The translations under genes were made by a program, and so were the position numbers. 64,000 nucleotides of DNA from JAHEJJ01 sp965212205 (GTDB lineage: Bacteria > Bacteroidota > Bacteroidia > Flavobacteriales > Flavobacteriaceae): contig CBDBUX010000018.1 of NCBI GenBank assembly GCA_965212205.1, forward strand, positions 94,657 through 158,656, written 5' to 3'. This document shows positions 24,727 through 34,369 of the stretch, in pieces. Under the pieces are notes generated by a model. That model was not told the origin of the DNA, made no database searches, and saw only the letters and a program-made list of their open reading frames with translations. Positions within the stretch are counted from its first letter, which is position 1, and every line of letters starts with the position of its first letter.

Positions 24727-25881
24727 ATGGCTTTCGATTTTTTGGTACCGGTAGATGACAAAGTGCTGGCTCATTGCGAGTTGCTTCCGCCACAGGCCCT
24801 TGGAAATCAAATTCAAAAACATACTTCAAAGAAAGGGCTCCCGGTATTGGCGATGTCTTCCTTTGCGATTTTAGGGGTGCACGAATCGCGAAATGCGTTC
24901 ATAAAAAAACCGGAACAACTCGATATCAACGCAATTCGACTAGAGCTCTATAAATTGATGTCGGGGAATTGGAGCACTACCACTGTAGATCTTGGCGATG
25001 TGGAAGAAGGAGAGAAGGTAGAGGATACCTATTATGTGGTTAAAGAAATTGTGACTGCGCTTTTGGAAGAAGATGTCATTCCGATTATCATTGGGGCTAC
25101 CCAGGATATAACATTTCCCGTTTACCGGGGCTTTGATGAAATAAGGAATATGGTAAACCTGGTCTCGGTCGACAGTCGTTTCGATTTTGGAGCAGAAGAA
25201 GAGTTGATTTCTTCGCATTCCTATATGAGTAAAATCATTACCGATAAACCCAATAATCTCTTCAACTTTTCGAACCTGGGCTTTCAGAGTTACTTCAATG
25301 CTCAGGAAGAAATGGACCTGATGGAGAGACTTTTTTTCGATGCGTATCGGCTCGGAGATATCGTTGCAGACATATCGCTGGCAGAACCGGTATTGCGCAA
25401 TGCGCACATCGTAAGTATAGATGCCAGGGCCGTTATGGCAGGTTATCAGGGCGGTTCATCGAATTTTTCTCCCAATGGATTTAACGGAAGGGAAATCTGC
25501 GCAATATCGCGCTACGCCGGGATGGGGGATAATATTTCAGCTTTTGGAATATTTGAATGTGAAAATCACCCTCAGTCGTTTCAGCTGACCGCTCAAATTA
25601 TATGGTATTTCATTGAAGGTCAAAACATAAGGGTAGACGAGTTCCCTGCCGGCGATGATTCTAATTTTACCAAGTTCATCGTACCTACGGAGACCGAGGA
25701 ACTGATCTTTTATAAAAGTCTCCTTTCAGAAAGATGGTGGGTAGAAGTTCCTTCAATTTTGCCCCTGCATAATAAAACCAATACACCTGCGTTATTACCA
25801 TGCACCGAAAAGGACTATTTGGATGCGTGTAATCAAAATATTCCCGACCGGTGGTTTAAAGCCTATAAAAAAGGTTTTTAA
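24727..25881 (+). CDS. Arginase/formimidoylglutamase-fold protein with degenerate metal site
   Basis: The 384-residue protein has the ureohydrolase (arginase) fold and is usually annotated as formimidoylglutamase in this gene order. However, the motifs that hold the two manganese ions are altered: the GGxHD block reads IIGATQD (123-127, His to Gln), the DxHxD block reads DSRFD (149-153, His to Arg), and the SxDxD block reads SIDARAV (about 230-236, second Asp to Arg). Three of six expected ligands are therefore missing, so hydrolase activity is doubtful. It is 2 bp after topA and 121 bp before gldK. A structural or regulatory role is possible but not shown. Confidence 0.8.
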   Translation: MAFDFLVPVDDKVLAHCELLPPQALGNQIQKHTSKKGLPVLAMSSFAILGVHESRNAFIKKPEQLDINAIRLELYKLMSGNWSTTTVDLGDVEEGEKVEDTYYVVKEIVTALLEEDVIPIIIGATQDITFPVYRGFDEIRNMVNLVSVDSRFDFGAEEELISSHSYMSKIITDKPNNLFNFSNLGFQSYFNAQEEMDLMERLFFDAYRLGDIVADISLAEPVLRNAHIVSIDARAVMAGYQGGSSNFSPNGFNGREICAISRYAGMGDNISAFGIFECENHPQSFQLTAQIIWYFIEGQNIRVDEFPAGDDSNFTKFIVPTETEELIFYKSLLSERWWVEVPSILPLHNKTNTPALLPCTEKDYLDACNQNIPDRWFKAYKKGF

Positions 25882-26002
25882 GCCAAATCAACAAATTGAA
25901 CGTATAGGCAGTTTTATACAATAAAATCGGTAAAATTCAGTTTTAGTGAATAATACCATTGTCATTACTGTTTATTGTCTAAATCGAAATTTAACCTAAA
26001 GT

Positions 26003-27358
26003 ATGAAGAAGCTATTGTTGTCCTCTGTAGCCCTCGTGTTTTTACTCAGTAGTTGTGGGTCTAAAACTCAGGGAGAACTCGTAGGTGTACAAGGAAAAAA
26101 GTGGTACCCAGAAAAACCTTATGGGATGGAATTAATTCCCCGGGGTTCATTTATTATGGGTAAGAGTGAGGAGGATATGGCCCAGGTGCAGAATGCTCCC
26201 ACCAGAACGGTTACGGTCCGTTCATTTTATATGGACGATACCGAAATAACCAATAGTGAATATCGCCAGTTTGTGGAATGGGTTAAGGACTCCATCGTGA
26301 GAACTAAACTCGCTATCCTTGCCGATGAACTCGGAATGGGACCAGACGACGGCGGGATCGGAGAATTTGCCTTCAGGGATGCCGATACCACAAATATGTC
26401 TGTGTACGACCAGTACATGTTAGATAATTATGCGGGTATGGGTGAAACCGGTTATGAAGGTAGAGCCCTTAATAAAGATGAAGATCTTGTTTGGGATACG
26501 TCGGATTACCCGGATGAATACTATACCGAGGTGATGGATTCGGTCTATATCCCCGAAGAAGAATCCTATAATGGTCAGCGCACTATCGATGTAACTCAGT
26601 TGAATTACAGATATAACTGGATGGATATCGAAGCTGCTGCCAGGTCTCAATCGGCCAGGAGAAAAGATTTCATCAGACAGGAGATCACTCAGATCTATCC
26701 GGATACTACAGTCTGGATCAGAGATTTTGAGTATTCTTATAACGAACCAATGCATAACGACTATTTCTGGCACGATGCCTATAGCGATTATCCTGTTGTA
26801 GGAGTTTCGTGGACACAGGCCAAAGCGTTTTGTAACTGGAGAACAAAATTTAAGAACGACGATCAGAAAGATCGAGGCAAGCAATTTGTAAATCAGTTCC
26901 GTTTACCTACTGAAGCGGAATGGGAATATGCTGCCCGAGGTGGAATCGAAGGAGGAACCTATCCGTGGGGAGGACCTTATGTCATTAGTGACACAGGTTG
27001 CTTCATGGCCAACTTCAAACCTCAAAGAGGTGATTATGCAGCCGATGCTGCACTCTACACCGTAGAAGCCAAATCTTACGAACCTAACGACTTTAACCTG
27101 TATAATATGGCAGGTAATGTATCGGAGTGGACCAATTCGAGTTATGATCCTGGTTCATATGAGTACTTTTCTACTATGAATCCTAACGGGCGCGAACAAG
27201 GAAATGCGCGAAAAGTGATTCGTGGTGGTTCATGGAAAGATGTCGCTTACTTCCTACAGGTAAGTACAAGAGACTATGAGTACAGGGATTCGGCAAGAAG
27301 CTATATCGGATTCAGAACGGTACAGGATTATATGGGTGAAGAAGATTCAACTCAATAA
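26003..27358 (+). CDS. gldK: Gliding motility/T9SS lipoprotein GldK
   Basis: GldK is an outer-membrane lipoprotein that with GldN forms the periplasmic ring of the type IX secretion system. The signal ends in lipobox LSSC (Cys18). The body is a formylglycine-generating-enzyme-like (sulfatase-modifying factor) domain with FRLPTEAEWEYAARGG, NMAGNVSEWTNSSYD and RKVIRGGSWKD; it serves a structural role here. The 451-residue length is typical. It heads gldK-L-M-N, all on the plus strand with short gaps. Confidence 0.97.
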   Translation: MKKLLLSSVALVFLLSSCGSKTQGELVGVQGKKWYPEKPYGMELIPRGSFIMGKSEEDMAQVQNAPTRTVTVRSFYMDDTEITNSEYRQFVEWVKDSIVRTKLAILADELGMGPDDGGIGEFAFRDADTTNMSVYDQYMLDNYAGMGETGYEGRALNKDEDLVWDTSDYPDEYYTEVMDSVYIPEEESYNGQRTIDVTQLNYRYNWMDIEAAARSQSARRKDFIRQEITQIYPDTTVWIRDFEYSYNEPMHNDYFWHDAYSDYPVVGVSWTQAKAFCNWRTKFKNDDQKDRGKQFVNQFRLPTEAEWEYAARGGIEGGTYPWGGPYVISDTGCFMANFKPQRGDYAADAALYTVEAKSYEPNDFNLYNMAGNVSEWTNSSYDPGSYEYFSTMNPNGREQGNARKVIRGGSWKDVAYFLQVSTRDYEYRDSARSYIGFRTVQDYMGEEDSTQ

Positions 27359-27433
27359 TCAACTATATTAAATACCATAAACCTTTTAACCAAATACTTT
27401 AAATAACTTTAAACTTAAATTAAATCTAGAATT

Positions 27434-28081
27434 ATGGCACAGTCAAAATCAACAAAAAAATTATTTAATATGGCCTACGGGCTCGGCGCCTCGGTGGTGA
27501 TCATCGGTGCGTTGTTTAAAATCCTTCACTGGGAATTCGGTCCACTTACAGGTGGTTTGCTTCTTGCTGTTGGATTGATTACCGAAGCACTTATTTTTGC
27601 GATCAGCGCCTTTGAACCAGTAGACGACGAATATGATTGGTCTTTGGTTTATCCAGAACTTTCTGGTGGTATGACCAGAGGTAAGACCGATGCTCAGGAA
27701 GCTCAGGAAGCCGAAGGATTGCTTTCAAGGAAATTAGACGATCTATTAAAGGAAGCTAACATCGATGCAGAATTGATGGGCAGCCTTGGAGATAGCATCC
27801 GTAACTTCGAAGAAACTGCCAAAGGTATGGTACCTTCTTCTGAGGCGGTAGAGTCTACCAGAAAGTACTCTGAAGAAATGTCACAGGCCGCTACTCAAAT
27901 GGAGTCTTTGAACAGCCTTTATAAGGTTCAGCTTGAAAGCGCCAGCAAACAAGCTTCTATCAACGAAGAAGTTGTTCAGAACGCAGGAGCCCTGAAAGAT
28001 CAAATGGAGTCTCTTGCCTCTAACCTTTCTTCATTGAATGGCGTTTACGGAGGTATGTTAACCGCTATGAACCGTAACTAA
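27434..28081 (+). CDS. gldL: T9SS/gliding inner-membrane motor protein GldL
   Basis: GldL forms, with GldM, the proton-driven motor of gliding and T9SS. Two membrane helices are seen (about 14-31 and 38-60), followed by a long cytoplasmic helical tail (215 residues in all). Charged residues in the helices, Lys29, His32 and Glu51, with Glu61 at the membrane edge, match by a two-residue offset the positions I recall as important in Flavobacterium johnsoniae GldL (K27, H30, E49, E59). The start is ATG 27434, 75 bp after gldK. Confidence 0.97.
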   Translation: MAQSKSTKKLFNMAYGLGASVVIIGALFKILHWEFGPLTGGLLLAVGLITEALIFAISAFEPVDDEYDWSLVYPELSGGMTRGKTDAQEAQEAEGLLSRKLDDLLKEANIDAELMGSLGDSIRNFEETAKGMVPSSEAVESTRKYSEEMSQAATQMESLNSLYKVQLESASKQASINEEVVQNAGALKDQMESLASNLSSLNGVYGGMLTAMNRN

Positions 28082-28134
28082 TTAGTTCAGTTCGACACCC
28101 AAATCAAATTATTAATTAATAACTAATTAGAAAC

Positions 28135-29703
28135 ATGGCATCAGGAAAATTGTCACCACGGCAGAAAATGATCAATCTTATGTATTTGATCTTTATCGCT
28201 ATGTTGGCATTAAATATGAGCAAAGAAGTTCTGGCTGCATTCGGATTGATGAATGAAAAACTGGAAGCTTCTAATAATAAGGTGACAGAGAACAATTTAG
28301 CGTTCCTGGAAAACCTTGAAACCAAAGCCGATGAAGATGCTGCTAAATACGCTGAGCTTTATAAAGACGCTCAGAAGATCAAGCAGTTGTCTAAAGAGTA
28401 CTACGACTATTTAGAAGAACTGAAAACCCAGATGGTTAAGGATATTGAAGATCCTTCCGATTACCAGGTAATGGATAAATCGGATTATCTGGACCAGAAG
28501 TTTTTTCAAGGCGATAACCTGGCTCCTCAGGGCAAGGAATTCATGAAAAGGATCACGGAATACCGAACACAGGTAAGCGCGATTCTTGGTGAAGGATTCC
28601 CTGAAGTGAAAGATGCGCTCAATGCGAGATTCCAGACAGGTAATGATAATGGTAAGGTAGAACGCAGAGATGGTGCGAAAGTTGACTGGATCAACTACCA
28701 CTATGAAGGCTTCCCATTGATCGCCTCATTGACTAAACTGACTTCAATGCAGTCGGATATCAAAGCAACCGAAGAGTCTGCCTTAAAAGCAATGCTTCAA
28801 GGTGAGCTTACAAGTCAGGTTTCACTTTCCAATTTCTCGACCCTTTTAGAATCGGAAAAATCCGCATTCTATTCAGGTGAGAAGTTCGCAGGAAGTATCG
28901 TACTGGGTAAAACCGATAAATCGGCTAAACCTGTACGCGCCGACTTAAAACTCGACGGAAGGAAACTGAGTGAAGGCCGTGACTACCAACTCGAAGAAGG
29001 TGGTGTAAAGCTTTTAATCGGTGCAGGTAGCCCTGGAGATCACGAGATCAGTGGTAATCTGGTTTACATGCAGGACGGTAATGAGAAAGAAGTTCCTGTT
29101 AAGAACACATTCTCTACCATTTCCAAGCCTAACGCAGCTTTGATCGCTGCTGATAAAATGAATGTGGTATATCGCGGGGTATCTAACCCAATGTCTATCA
29201 CCATTCCTGGTATTCCTAATAACAAGGTTTCGGCCTCCGCTGCTGGTCTTTCCAAGCGAAGTGGTAGTAGCTATATTATGAACCCTGGTAAAGGAAGAAC
29301 CGTAACTATTACAGCATCAGGTACACTACCCGATGGTCAGCGTGTGTCTTCAAGATCCGAATTCAGGATCAAAGACATCCCAAGACCGGCCGGTGCGATC
29401 CGTGGTGAAACCGGAAGTACCAAAATGCCGAGAAGGAACCTGGAAATCTCTACCGTTAGTGCGGTATTGGAAGATTTTGATTTCGACCTGAATCTTGCCA
29501 TCGGCGGATTTAAGTTTAAAGTTCCCGGACAGCCTACGGTAGTTGTTAAAGGTGGTAAACTGGATAGCAGGGCCAAATCTGCCCTGAAAAGAGCGAAGAG
29601 AGGCGATGCCGTTCAGATCTTCGATATCCAGGCGTACATTACCAATAACAAATCATACAAATTGAAGAAAGTATCTCCTGTTATTGTGGAGATTACAAAC
29701 TAA
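28135..29703 (+). CDS. gldM: T9SS/gliding motor protein GldM
   Basis: GldM spans from the inner membrane into the periplasm and passes motor torque to the GldK-GldN ring. A single membrane helix lies near residues 13-33 and includes a charged Glu31 (NMSKEV), as in the F. johnsoniae protein. The remainder comprises a helical domain and beta domains D2-D4; the 522-residue length is normal. It is 53 bp after gldL and 19 bp before gldN. Confidence 0.97.
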   Translation: MASGKLSPRQKMINLMYLIFIAMLALNMSKEVLAAFGLMNEKLEASNNKVTENNLAFLENLETKADEDAAKYAELYKDAQKIKQLSKEYYDYLEELKTQMVKDIEDPSDYQVMDKSDYLDQKFFQGDNLAPQGKEFMKRITEYRTQVSAILGEGFPEVKDALNARFQTGNDNGKVERRDGAKVDWINYHYEGFPLIASLTKLTSMQSDIKATEESALKAMLQGELTSQVSLSNFSTLLESEKSAFYSGEKFAGSIVLGKTDKSAKPVRADLKLDGRKLSEGRDYQLEEGGVKLLIGAGSPGDHEISGNLVYMQDGNEKEVPVKNTFSTISKPNAALIAADKMNVVYRGVSNPMSITIPGIPNNKVSASAAGLSKRSGSSYIMNPGKGRTVTITASGTLPDGQRVSSRSEFRIKDIPRPAGAIRGETGSTKMPRRNLEISTVSAVLEDFDFDLNLAIGGFKFKVPGQPTVVVKGGKLDSRAKSALKRAKRGDAVQIFDIQAYITNNKSYKLKKVSPVIVEITN

Positions 29704-29722
29704 GCATAGTAAATTTTAACAG

Positions 29723-30625
29723 ATGAATTGGAAAAGTTTAATTGTAGTTGGAGCGGTGGCAATGATGCCATTGTCTATGGCAGCACAGGCAAATATCCTC
29801 AATGCCAAAAAGCCAGAGGATATCGGCAAGAAAACTGCCGAACAAATTGCCGAAGACAATGATGCCCCCCTTCCCTATGGATATGTAGACGACAGGGATA
29901 TACTATGGTCTAAGACCGTTTGGGAAGTGATTGATCTCGATGAGAGAGTGAATTTCCCTATGTACTATCCCCTTGATACGATTGATATTGGGGCCGACAG
30001 AAGATCGCTTTACGATGTGTTCTTGAAAAATATCAAGAACGGTAAACTCAAGGATGTTTATGTAGATTCTTATTTTACTGAGAAGCGTAATTTCGGCGAT
30101 CTGGAAGCGACCCTGAAAAAGGTCGATACTACCGATCTCGGTTATGAGCAAATCAATGCCGGAGAGGAATTATCGCCCGAATATATCAATCAGAGGGAAC
30201 TGACCGCCGCCGATATCGAGGAATACCGTATAAAAGGTATATGGTACTTCGATAAGCGTCAGGGAGAACTTAAATACCGATTGCTCGGAATAGCACCGGT
30301 AGCTCCCGATGTAAACTTTATCGACGACGAGTCTATGGATCCTGCGGATGCCAAAGTAGAACTATTCTGGGTTTGGTTTCCTAGTGCCAGAGAAATCCTG
30401 CACAGTGCCAAGGTGTTCAACCAACGCAATTCGGCTCAGCCTCTCTCCTTCGATATGCTCCTTAATGCAAGGAGGTTTAACGCAATTATCTACAAAGAAG
30501 ATAACGTTCATGGAGATAGAGAGATCAGAGACTACATAGCAGACAATGCCCTTTTCCAGTTGCTGGAAGCGGATAGGATCAAAGAAGCGATCCGCGACAG
30601 GGAACAAGATATGTGGGCTTACTAA
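29723..30625 (+). CDS. gldN: T9SS/gliding ring protein GldN
   Basis: GldN is a periplasmic protein that builds the T9SS ring with GldK. The 300-residue protein has a signal peptide (about 1-21, cut near MAAQA) and the family features LWSKTVWEVIDLDERVNFP and the late WVWFPSAREILHSAKVFNQRN. It is the last gene of gldKLMN and is followed by a strong hairpin terminator. Confidence 0.96.
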   Translation: MNWKSLIVVGAVAMMPLSMAAQANILNAKKPEDIGKKTAEQIAEDNDAPLPYGYVDDRDILWSKTVWEVIDLDERVNFPMYYPLDTIDIGADRRSLYDVFLKNIKNGKLKDVYVDSYFTEKRNFGDLEATLKKVDTTDLGYEQINAGEELSPEYINQRELTAADIEEYRIKGIWYFDKRQGELKYRLLGIAPVAPDVNFIDDESMDPADAKVELFWVWFPSAREILHSAKVFNQRNSAQPLSFDMLLNARRFNAIIYKEDNVHGDREIRDYIADNALFQLLEADRIKEAIRDREQDMWAY

Positions 30626-30663
30626 AGACCTGATTTTCTTCCAATTCAGATCAGTAATGACCA

Positions 30664-30694
30664 GCACCCCGGCCCACACCGGGGTGCTTCTTTT
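30664..30694 (+). terminator. Intrinsic terminator after gldN
   Basis: GCACCCCGG (30664-30672) and CCGGGGTGC (30679-30687) form a perfect 9-bp stem with a 6-nt loop, followed by TTCTTTT. It separates gldKLMN from the FAD oxidoreductase gene. Confidence 0.9.
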
Positions 30695-30743
30695 ATATAC
30701 CCTTCCCATTATTATTCTGCCGGAAGTTCTAACAGTCTTTTCC

Positions 30744-30751
30744 TAGATTTG
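30744..30751 (+). promoter_or_regulatory. -7 box (TAGATTTG) abutting the DAO oxidoreductase start
   Basis: TAGATTTG is an exact TAnnTTTG match ending only 4 bp before ATG 30756. Given the usual spacing from -7 box to start site, the transcript would begin at or within a few bases of the start codon, i.e. leaderless. No clear -33 box is seen. Confidence 0.5.
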
Positions 30752-30755
30752 TACC

Positions 30756-31820
30756 ATGGTAGACTACTTGGTAGTAGGTTTGGGATTAGCTGGCGTTTCA
30801 TTTTGTCATACCCTGGAAAAGGCAGGCAGATCTTTTATGGTCTTTAACGATAGCTCACAACGTTCTTCCTGGGTGGCAGGAGGTATCTACAATCCATTGG
30901 TGCTTAAAAGATTCAAGCTGTCTTGGCGGGCAGCCGACCAGATCAAATTGCTAAAACCCTTCTACGATTCACTTTCAGAGAAACTAGATATAACCATAGA
31001 TCATCCTTTGCCTGTATTGAGGAGACTGGCCTCGGCTGAAGAACAGAACATGTGGTTCGAAGCCGCAGACAAACCCGATTTGGCTCCATTTATGAAAACA
31101 GATCTCTACGACCATCAAAACCCAATGATCGATGCACCTTTTGGGTTCGGAATGGTTAAAGGAACAGGCAGGATCGATACCAAATTGCTGGTAGAATCTT
31201 ATGAAGCATATTTAAAAGAATCAGGAAATCTTATACGCGACAGCCTCGATCCTGCCCGGTTAGAGATAAAATCGGACTATGTGCTCTATAAATCATATAA
31301 GGCCAGCCGTATCGTTTTCTGCACCGGCTATGGGTTATCTGAAAATCCCTTTTTTAACTATCTGCCCCTTCCCGGCACCAAAGGCGAGCTCCTTACAATA
31401 AAGGCTACAGAGCTTCAGGAGAAACACCTAATAAAAGCCTCAGTATTTCTAATTCCTACAGGGGAGGATTTGTATCGAGTAGGCGCAACTTACAAATGGA
31501 AGGATAAAACCAATTCACCTACGCCGGAGGCCAGGGATGAATTGCTGGGGCAGCTCGATAAGTTTTTAAAGTGTCCGTATGAAGTAGTTGATCAAATTGC
31601 AGGAATCCGCCCAACGGTTACCGATAGAAGGCCGCTGGTAGGACGCCATCCGGCATATAAAAATCTTTATGTGCTTAACGGTTTTGGTTCGCGGGGGGTT
31701 ATGATCGGTCCATTTGCTTCAAAGCATTTGTTCAATAATATAGAACATGGCAAAGCACTACCAGAAGATATGGACATTCGCAGATTTGATCGGAAATATT
31801 CAGCAACAATCAGTAGATGA
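30756..31820 (+). CDS. FAD-dependent oxidoreductase, DAO family
   Basis: The 354-residue protein has the dinucleotide motif GLGLAG (8-13) at its N-terminus and the DAO-family C-terminal block IAGIRPTVTDRRPLVGRHP. It is a glycine/D-amino-acid-oxidase-like flavoenzyme; the substrate is not evident. It lacks a signal peptide. The gene occupies its usual flavobacterial position after gldN, but a terminator and its own -7 box suggest separate transcription. Its 3' end is 12 bp from the convergent DUF983 gene. Confidence 0.85.
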   Translation: MVDYLVVGLGLAGVSFCHTLEKAGRSFMVFNDSSQRSSWVAGGIYNPLVLKRFKLSWRAADQIKLLKPFYDSLSEKLDITIDHPLPVLRRLASAEEQNMWFEAADKPDLAPFMKTDLYDHQNPMIDAPFGFGMVKGTGRIDTKLLVESYEAYLKESGNLIRDSLDPARLEIKSDYVLYKSYKASRIVFCTGYGLSENPFFNYLPLPGTKGELLTIKATELQEKHLIKASVFLIPTGEDLYRVGATYKWKDKTNSPTPEARDELLGQLDKFLKCPYEVVDQIAGIRPTVTDRRPLVGRHPAYKNLYVLNGFGSRGVMIGPFASKHLFNNIEHGKALPEDMDIRRFDRKYSATISR

Positions 31821-31832
31821 CATAAGCTTATG

Positions 31833-32210
31833 TCAGGGCGATTCTGAACGATAACTAATGAAAAAATTAACCCAGATATTTCTGGATATTCTGATGATGA
31901 TCGGAAGGAAAATAAAAAGTGTAGCGACTATGGCAATAAAGGCATTTATCAGGCTAAAACCAAGAAAGCTATAGGTGATAACAAATGCTGCTACTGCAAA
32001 TGCAATACCCACAGCATAACTCACATACATGGCACCAAAGAAGAAAGAGGGCTCAATTTTATATTTAGTGCCGCAATGGGAACAGCGCTCACGCATCTTA
32101 AAAAGACCACCTAAAATATACGGATTGGAGAACCTGTACATACTTTCTTCATGACAGCGCGGACAGCTACCTGTTAAAATACTATAGAGTTTGTTTCCTT
32201 TTTTTAACAT
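31833..32210 (-). CDS. DUF983 membrane protein
   Basis: The 125-residue protein has two CxxC pairs (CPRC 16-19 and CSHC 43-46) that should bind zinc, the family block EPSFFFGAMYVSY, and two membrane segments (about 60-82 and 86-106). DUF983 proteins have no settled function. I chose ATG 32210; a TTG two codons upstream is an alternative. A TAGATTTA near-match to the -7 consensus lies at 32227-32234 on the minus strand, again giving a short leader. Confidence 0.85.
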   Translation of the reverse strand: MLKKGNKLYSILTGSCPRCHEESMYRFSNPYILGGLFKMRERCSHCGTKYKIEPSFFFGAMYVSYAVGIAFAVAAFVITYSFLGFSLINAFIAIVATLFIFLPIIIRISRNIWVNFFISYRSESP

Positions 32211-32274
32211 TTGCAAAAACTTTTGGTAAATCTAACGCTTTCAGTAAATCGATGGCGTAACCCGGGTCACAAAA

Positions 32275-34200
32275 ATGATAAACATTCATAAACTCTCCGT
32301 TTCCTTTGGTGGGGAAGAACTGTTCGGCGATATTTCATTCCGGATCAATCAGGGCGACAGGATTGGTCTTATCGGTAAAAACGGGGCCGGGAAAACCACA
32401 TTGCTTAAACTATTGTCGGGGTCTGTCCAGGCCGATGGTGGTGCCATAGCTTTTGAAAAGGGAATTCGTACCGGGTTTCTAAAACAGGATATCGACTTTG
32501 AAAAGGGCTTTACGGTGCTGGAAGAGACCTACAAAGCATTTAAAGAAATACAACAATTAGAGGGAAGGCTGGAAGAGATCAATAACTCTCTGGCCAAACG
32601 AACCGATTACGACACCGAATCTTATAATCAGCTGATGGTCGATCTCAATGATATGACCCATCAGTACGAAATACTTGGTGGTTATCATTATCAGGGTGAG
32701 GCCGAACGTGTTTTACAGGGATTGGGGTTTAAGAGATCGGATTTTAATAAATCTACCGACATTTTTTCCGGTGGGTGGAGGATGCGTATCGAGTTGGCAA
32801 AACTCCTGCTCGAAAAGAATGATGTCTTACTGCTCGATGAGCCTACCAATCACCTGGATATCGATTCGATAATATGGTTGGAATCTCATCTCCAAAGTTT
32901 TCCGGGAGCCCTGGTCATCGTGTCGCACGACAGGATGTTCCTGGATCAGGTGACCAACAGGACCATCGAGATTTCTTTTAAACGGATCTATGACTATAAA
33001 AAGCCTTATACGCAGTATATGATCCTAAGAGAGGAGATTAGGGAGCAACAATTGAATGCGAAAAAGAATCAGGATCGGGAGATTCAGCAGACCCAGAGAC
33101 TGATAGAACGATTCAGGGCTAAGGCATCTAAAGCCACCATGGCGCAGTCATTGATCAAGAAACTGGATCGTATGCAGCTGATAGAGGTCGATGCTGAAGA
33201 TCACCAGGTGATGAAGGTTCAGTTTCCCGTGTCGGTCAATCCGGGTAAAATAGTGGCAGAACTAAAGGGACTGCACAAGAGCTATGGTGATAAGACTGTA
33301 CTAGAAGGTGTAGACTTGCTGATCGAAAGAAACAGCAAAATTGCCTTTGTTGGTCAGAACGGACAAGGGAAAACCACTCTGGCCAGGATACTTGTAGGTG
33401 ATTTGGAGCATGAGGGAGGTTATAAGTTGGGACACAATGTGCAAATTGGATATTTTGCTCAGGATCAGGTAGATCATCTGGACGGTGAGAAGACAGTCCT
33501 CGATACTATGATCGATGCTGCCCGGGAGAGTAACAGAAGTAAGGTACGGGATATCCTCGGGGCCTTCTTGTTCAGCGGGGATGACGTAGATAAATATGTA
33601 AGAGTACTTTCCGGAGGCGAGCGTAACCGGCTCGCCCTTGCACGTATGCTGCTAGAACCTATTAATGTCCTTGTAATGGATGAGCCCACCAATCATCTGG
33701 ACATGAATTCCAAACAGGTGCTCAAACAGGCGCTGGCTCGTTTCGAAGGGACCTTGATCGTTGTATCCCACGACCGAGATTTTCTTCAGGGTCTCACCAA
33801 TAAGGTATATGAATTTAAGGATCAAAAGATCAAAGAGTTTCTCGGTGATATCGATGAATATCTAAAGGCAAGGATGGCCGATGATTTCAGGGCGATTGAA
33901 AAGTCTAAGAAAATAGCAACAGATGACAAGGCTGCCAAACAGGGAAAACTCGACTACCAGGAGCAGAAGCGGCTGAAATCTTTAAGAAACAGGATATCCA
34001 AGCTAGAGAAGGAAATATCGGCCCTGGAAAAGGAAATTTCAGATATCGACCATGAATTAATTATGAATTATGATCTGACCATATCCCAGCCTGATTTTTT
34101 TGACAAGTACCAGCAGAAAAAGACGGATTTGGAAAAACTCATGAATACCTGGGAGGAGGAGACGGAGAAGCTCGAGAAACAGGGCGGTGGCAGGTTTTAA
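32275..34200 (+). CDS. ABC-F family ATPase (Uup/EttA-like)
   Basis: ABC-F proteins act on the ribosome rather than in membranes. There are two ATPase domains: Walker A GKNGAGKTT (34-42) with signature FSGGWRMRIELAK, and Walker A GQNGQGKTT with signature LSGGERNRLALAR. Between them lies the ABC-F linker (about 235-320), and the C-terminus is a lysine/glutamate-rich coiled coil (about 560-630) as in Uup. There is no membrane domain. It is divergent from DUF983. Whether it corresponds to EttA, Uup or another subfamily cannot be fixed by eye. Confidence 0.93.
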   Translation: MINIHKLSVSFGGEELFGDISFRINQGDRIGLIGKNGAGKTTLLKLLSGSVQADGGAIAFEKGIRTGFLKQDIDFEKGFTVLEETYKAFKEIQQLEGRLEEINNSLAKRTDYDTESYNQLMVDLNDMTHQYEILGGYHYQGEAERVLQGLGFKRSDFNKSTDIFSGGWRMRIELAKLLLEKNDVLLLDEPTNHLDIDSIIWLESHLQSFPGALVIVSHDRMFLDQVTNRTIEISFKRIYDYKKPYTQYMILREEIREQQLNAKKNQDREIQQTQRLIERFRAKASKATMAQSLIKKLDRMQLIEVDAEDHQVMKVQFPVSVNPGKIVAELKGLHKSYGDKTVLEGVDLLIERNSKIAFVGQNGQGKTTLARILVGDLEHEGGYKLGHNVQIGYFAQDQVDHLDGEKTVLDTMIDAARESNRSKVRDILGAFLFSGDDVDKYVRVLSGGERNRLALARMLLEPINVLVMDEPTNHLDMNSKQVLKQALARFEGTLIVVSHDRDFLQGLTNKVYEFKDQKIKEFLGDIDEYLKARMADDFRAIEKSKKIATDDKAAKQGKLDYQEQKRLKSLRNRISKLEKEISALEKEISDIDHELIMNYDLTISQPDFFDKYQQKKTDLEKLMNTWEEETEKLEKQGGGRF

Positions 34201-34270
34201 AGCCGGTTTAAAAATTTTCACAACAAAAAAAGGGGCTTTCGCAACAAAAATGAACCGTTCATCGATAATA

Positions 34271-34303
34271 TTGGCATTTTATCAGGAAAAGTCGTTATTT
34301 TTG
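34271..34303 (+). promoter_or_regulatory. Sigma-A-type promoter of the LRR gene
   Basis: TTG (34271-34273) is followed after 22 bp by TATTTTTG (34296-34303), a full TAnnTTTG match. The LRR gene ATG is 66 bp downstream, leaving a leader of about 60 nt. Confidence 0.65.
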
Positions 34304-34369
34304 TAAGGTAATTCTTTAAAAAGTGTTTTCTTCACTAAAAGGCTGGAATTACTTCCAAATCTGTGACGA

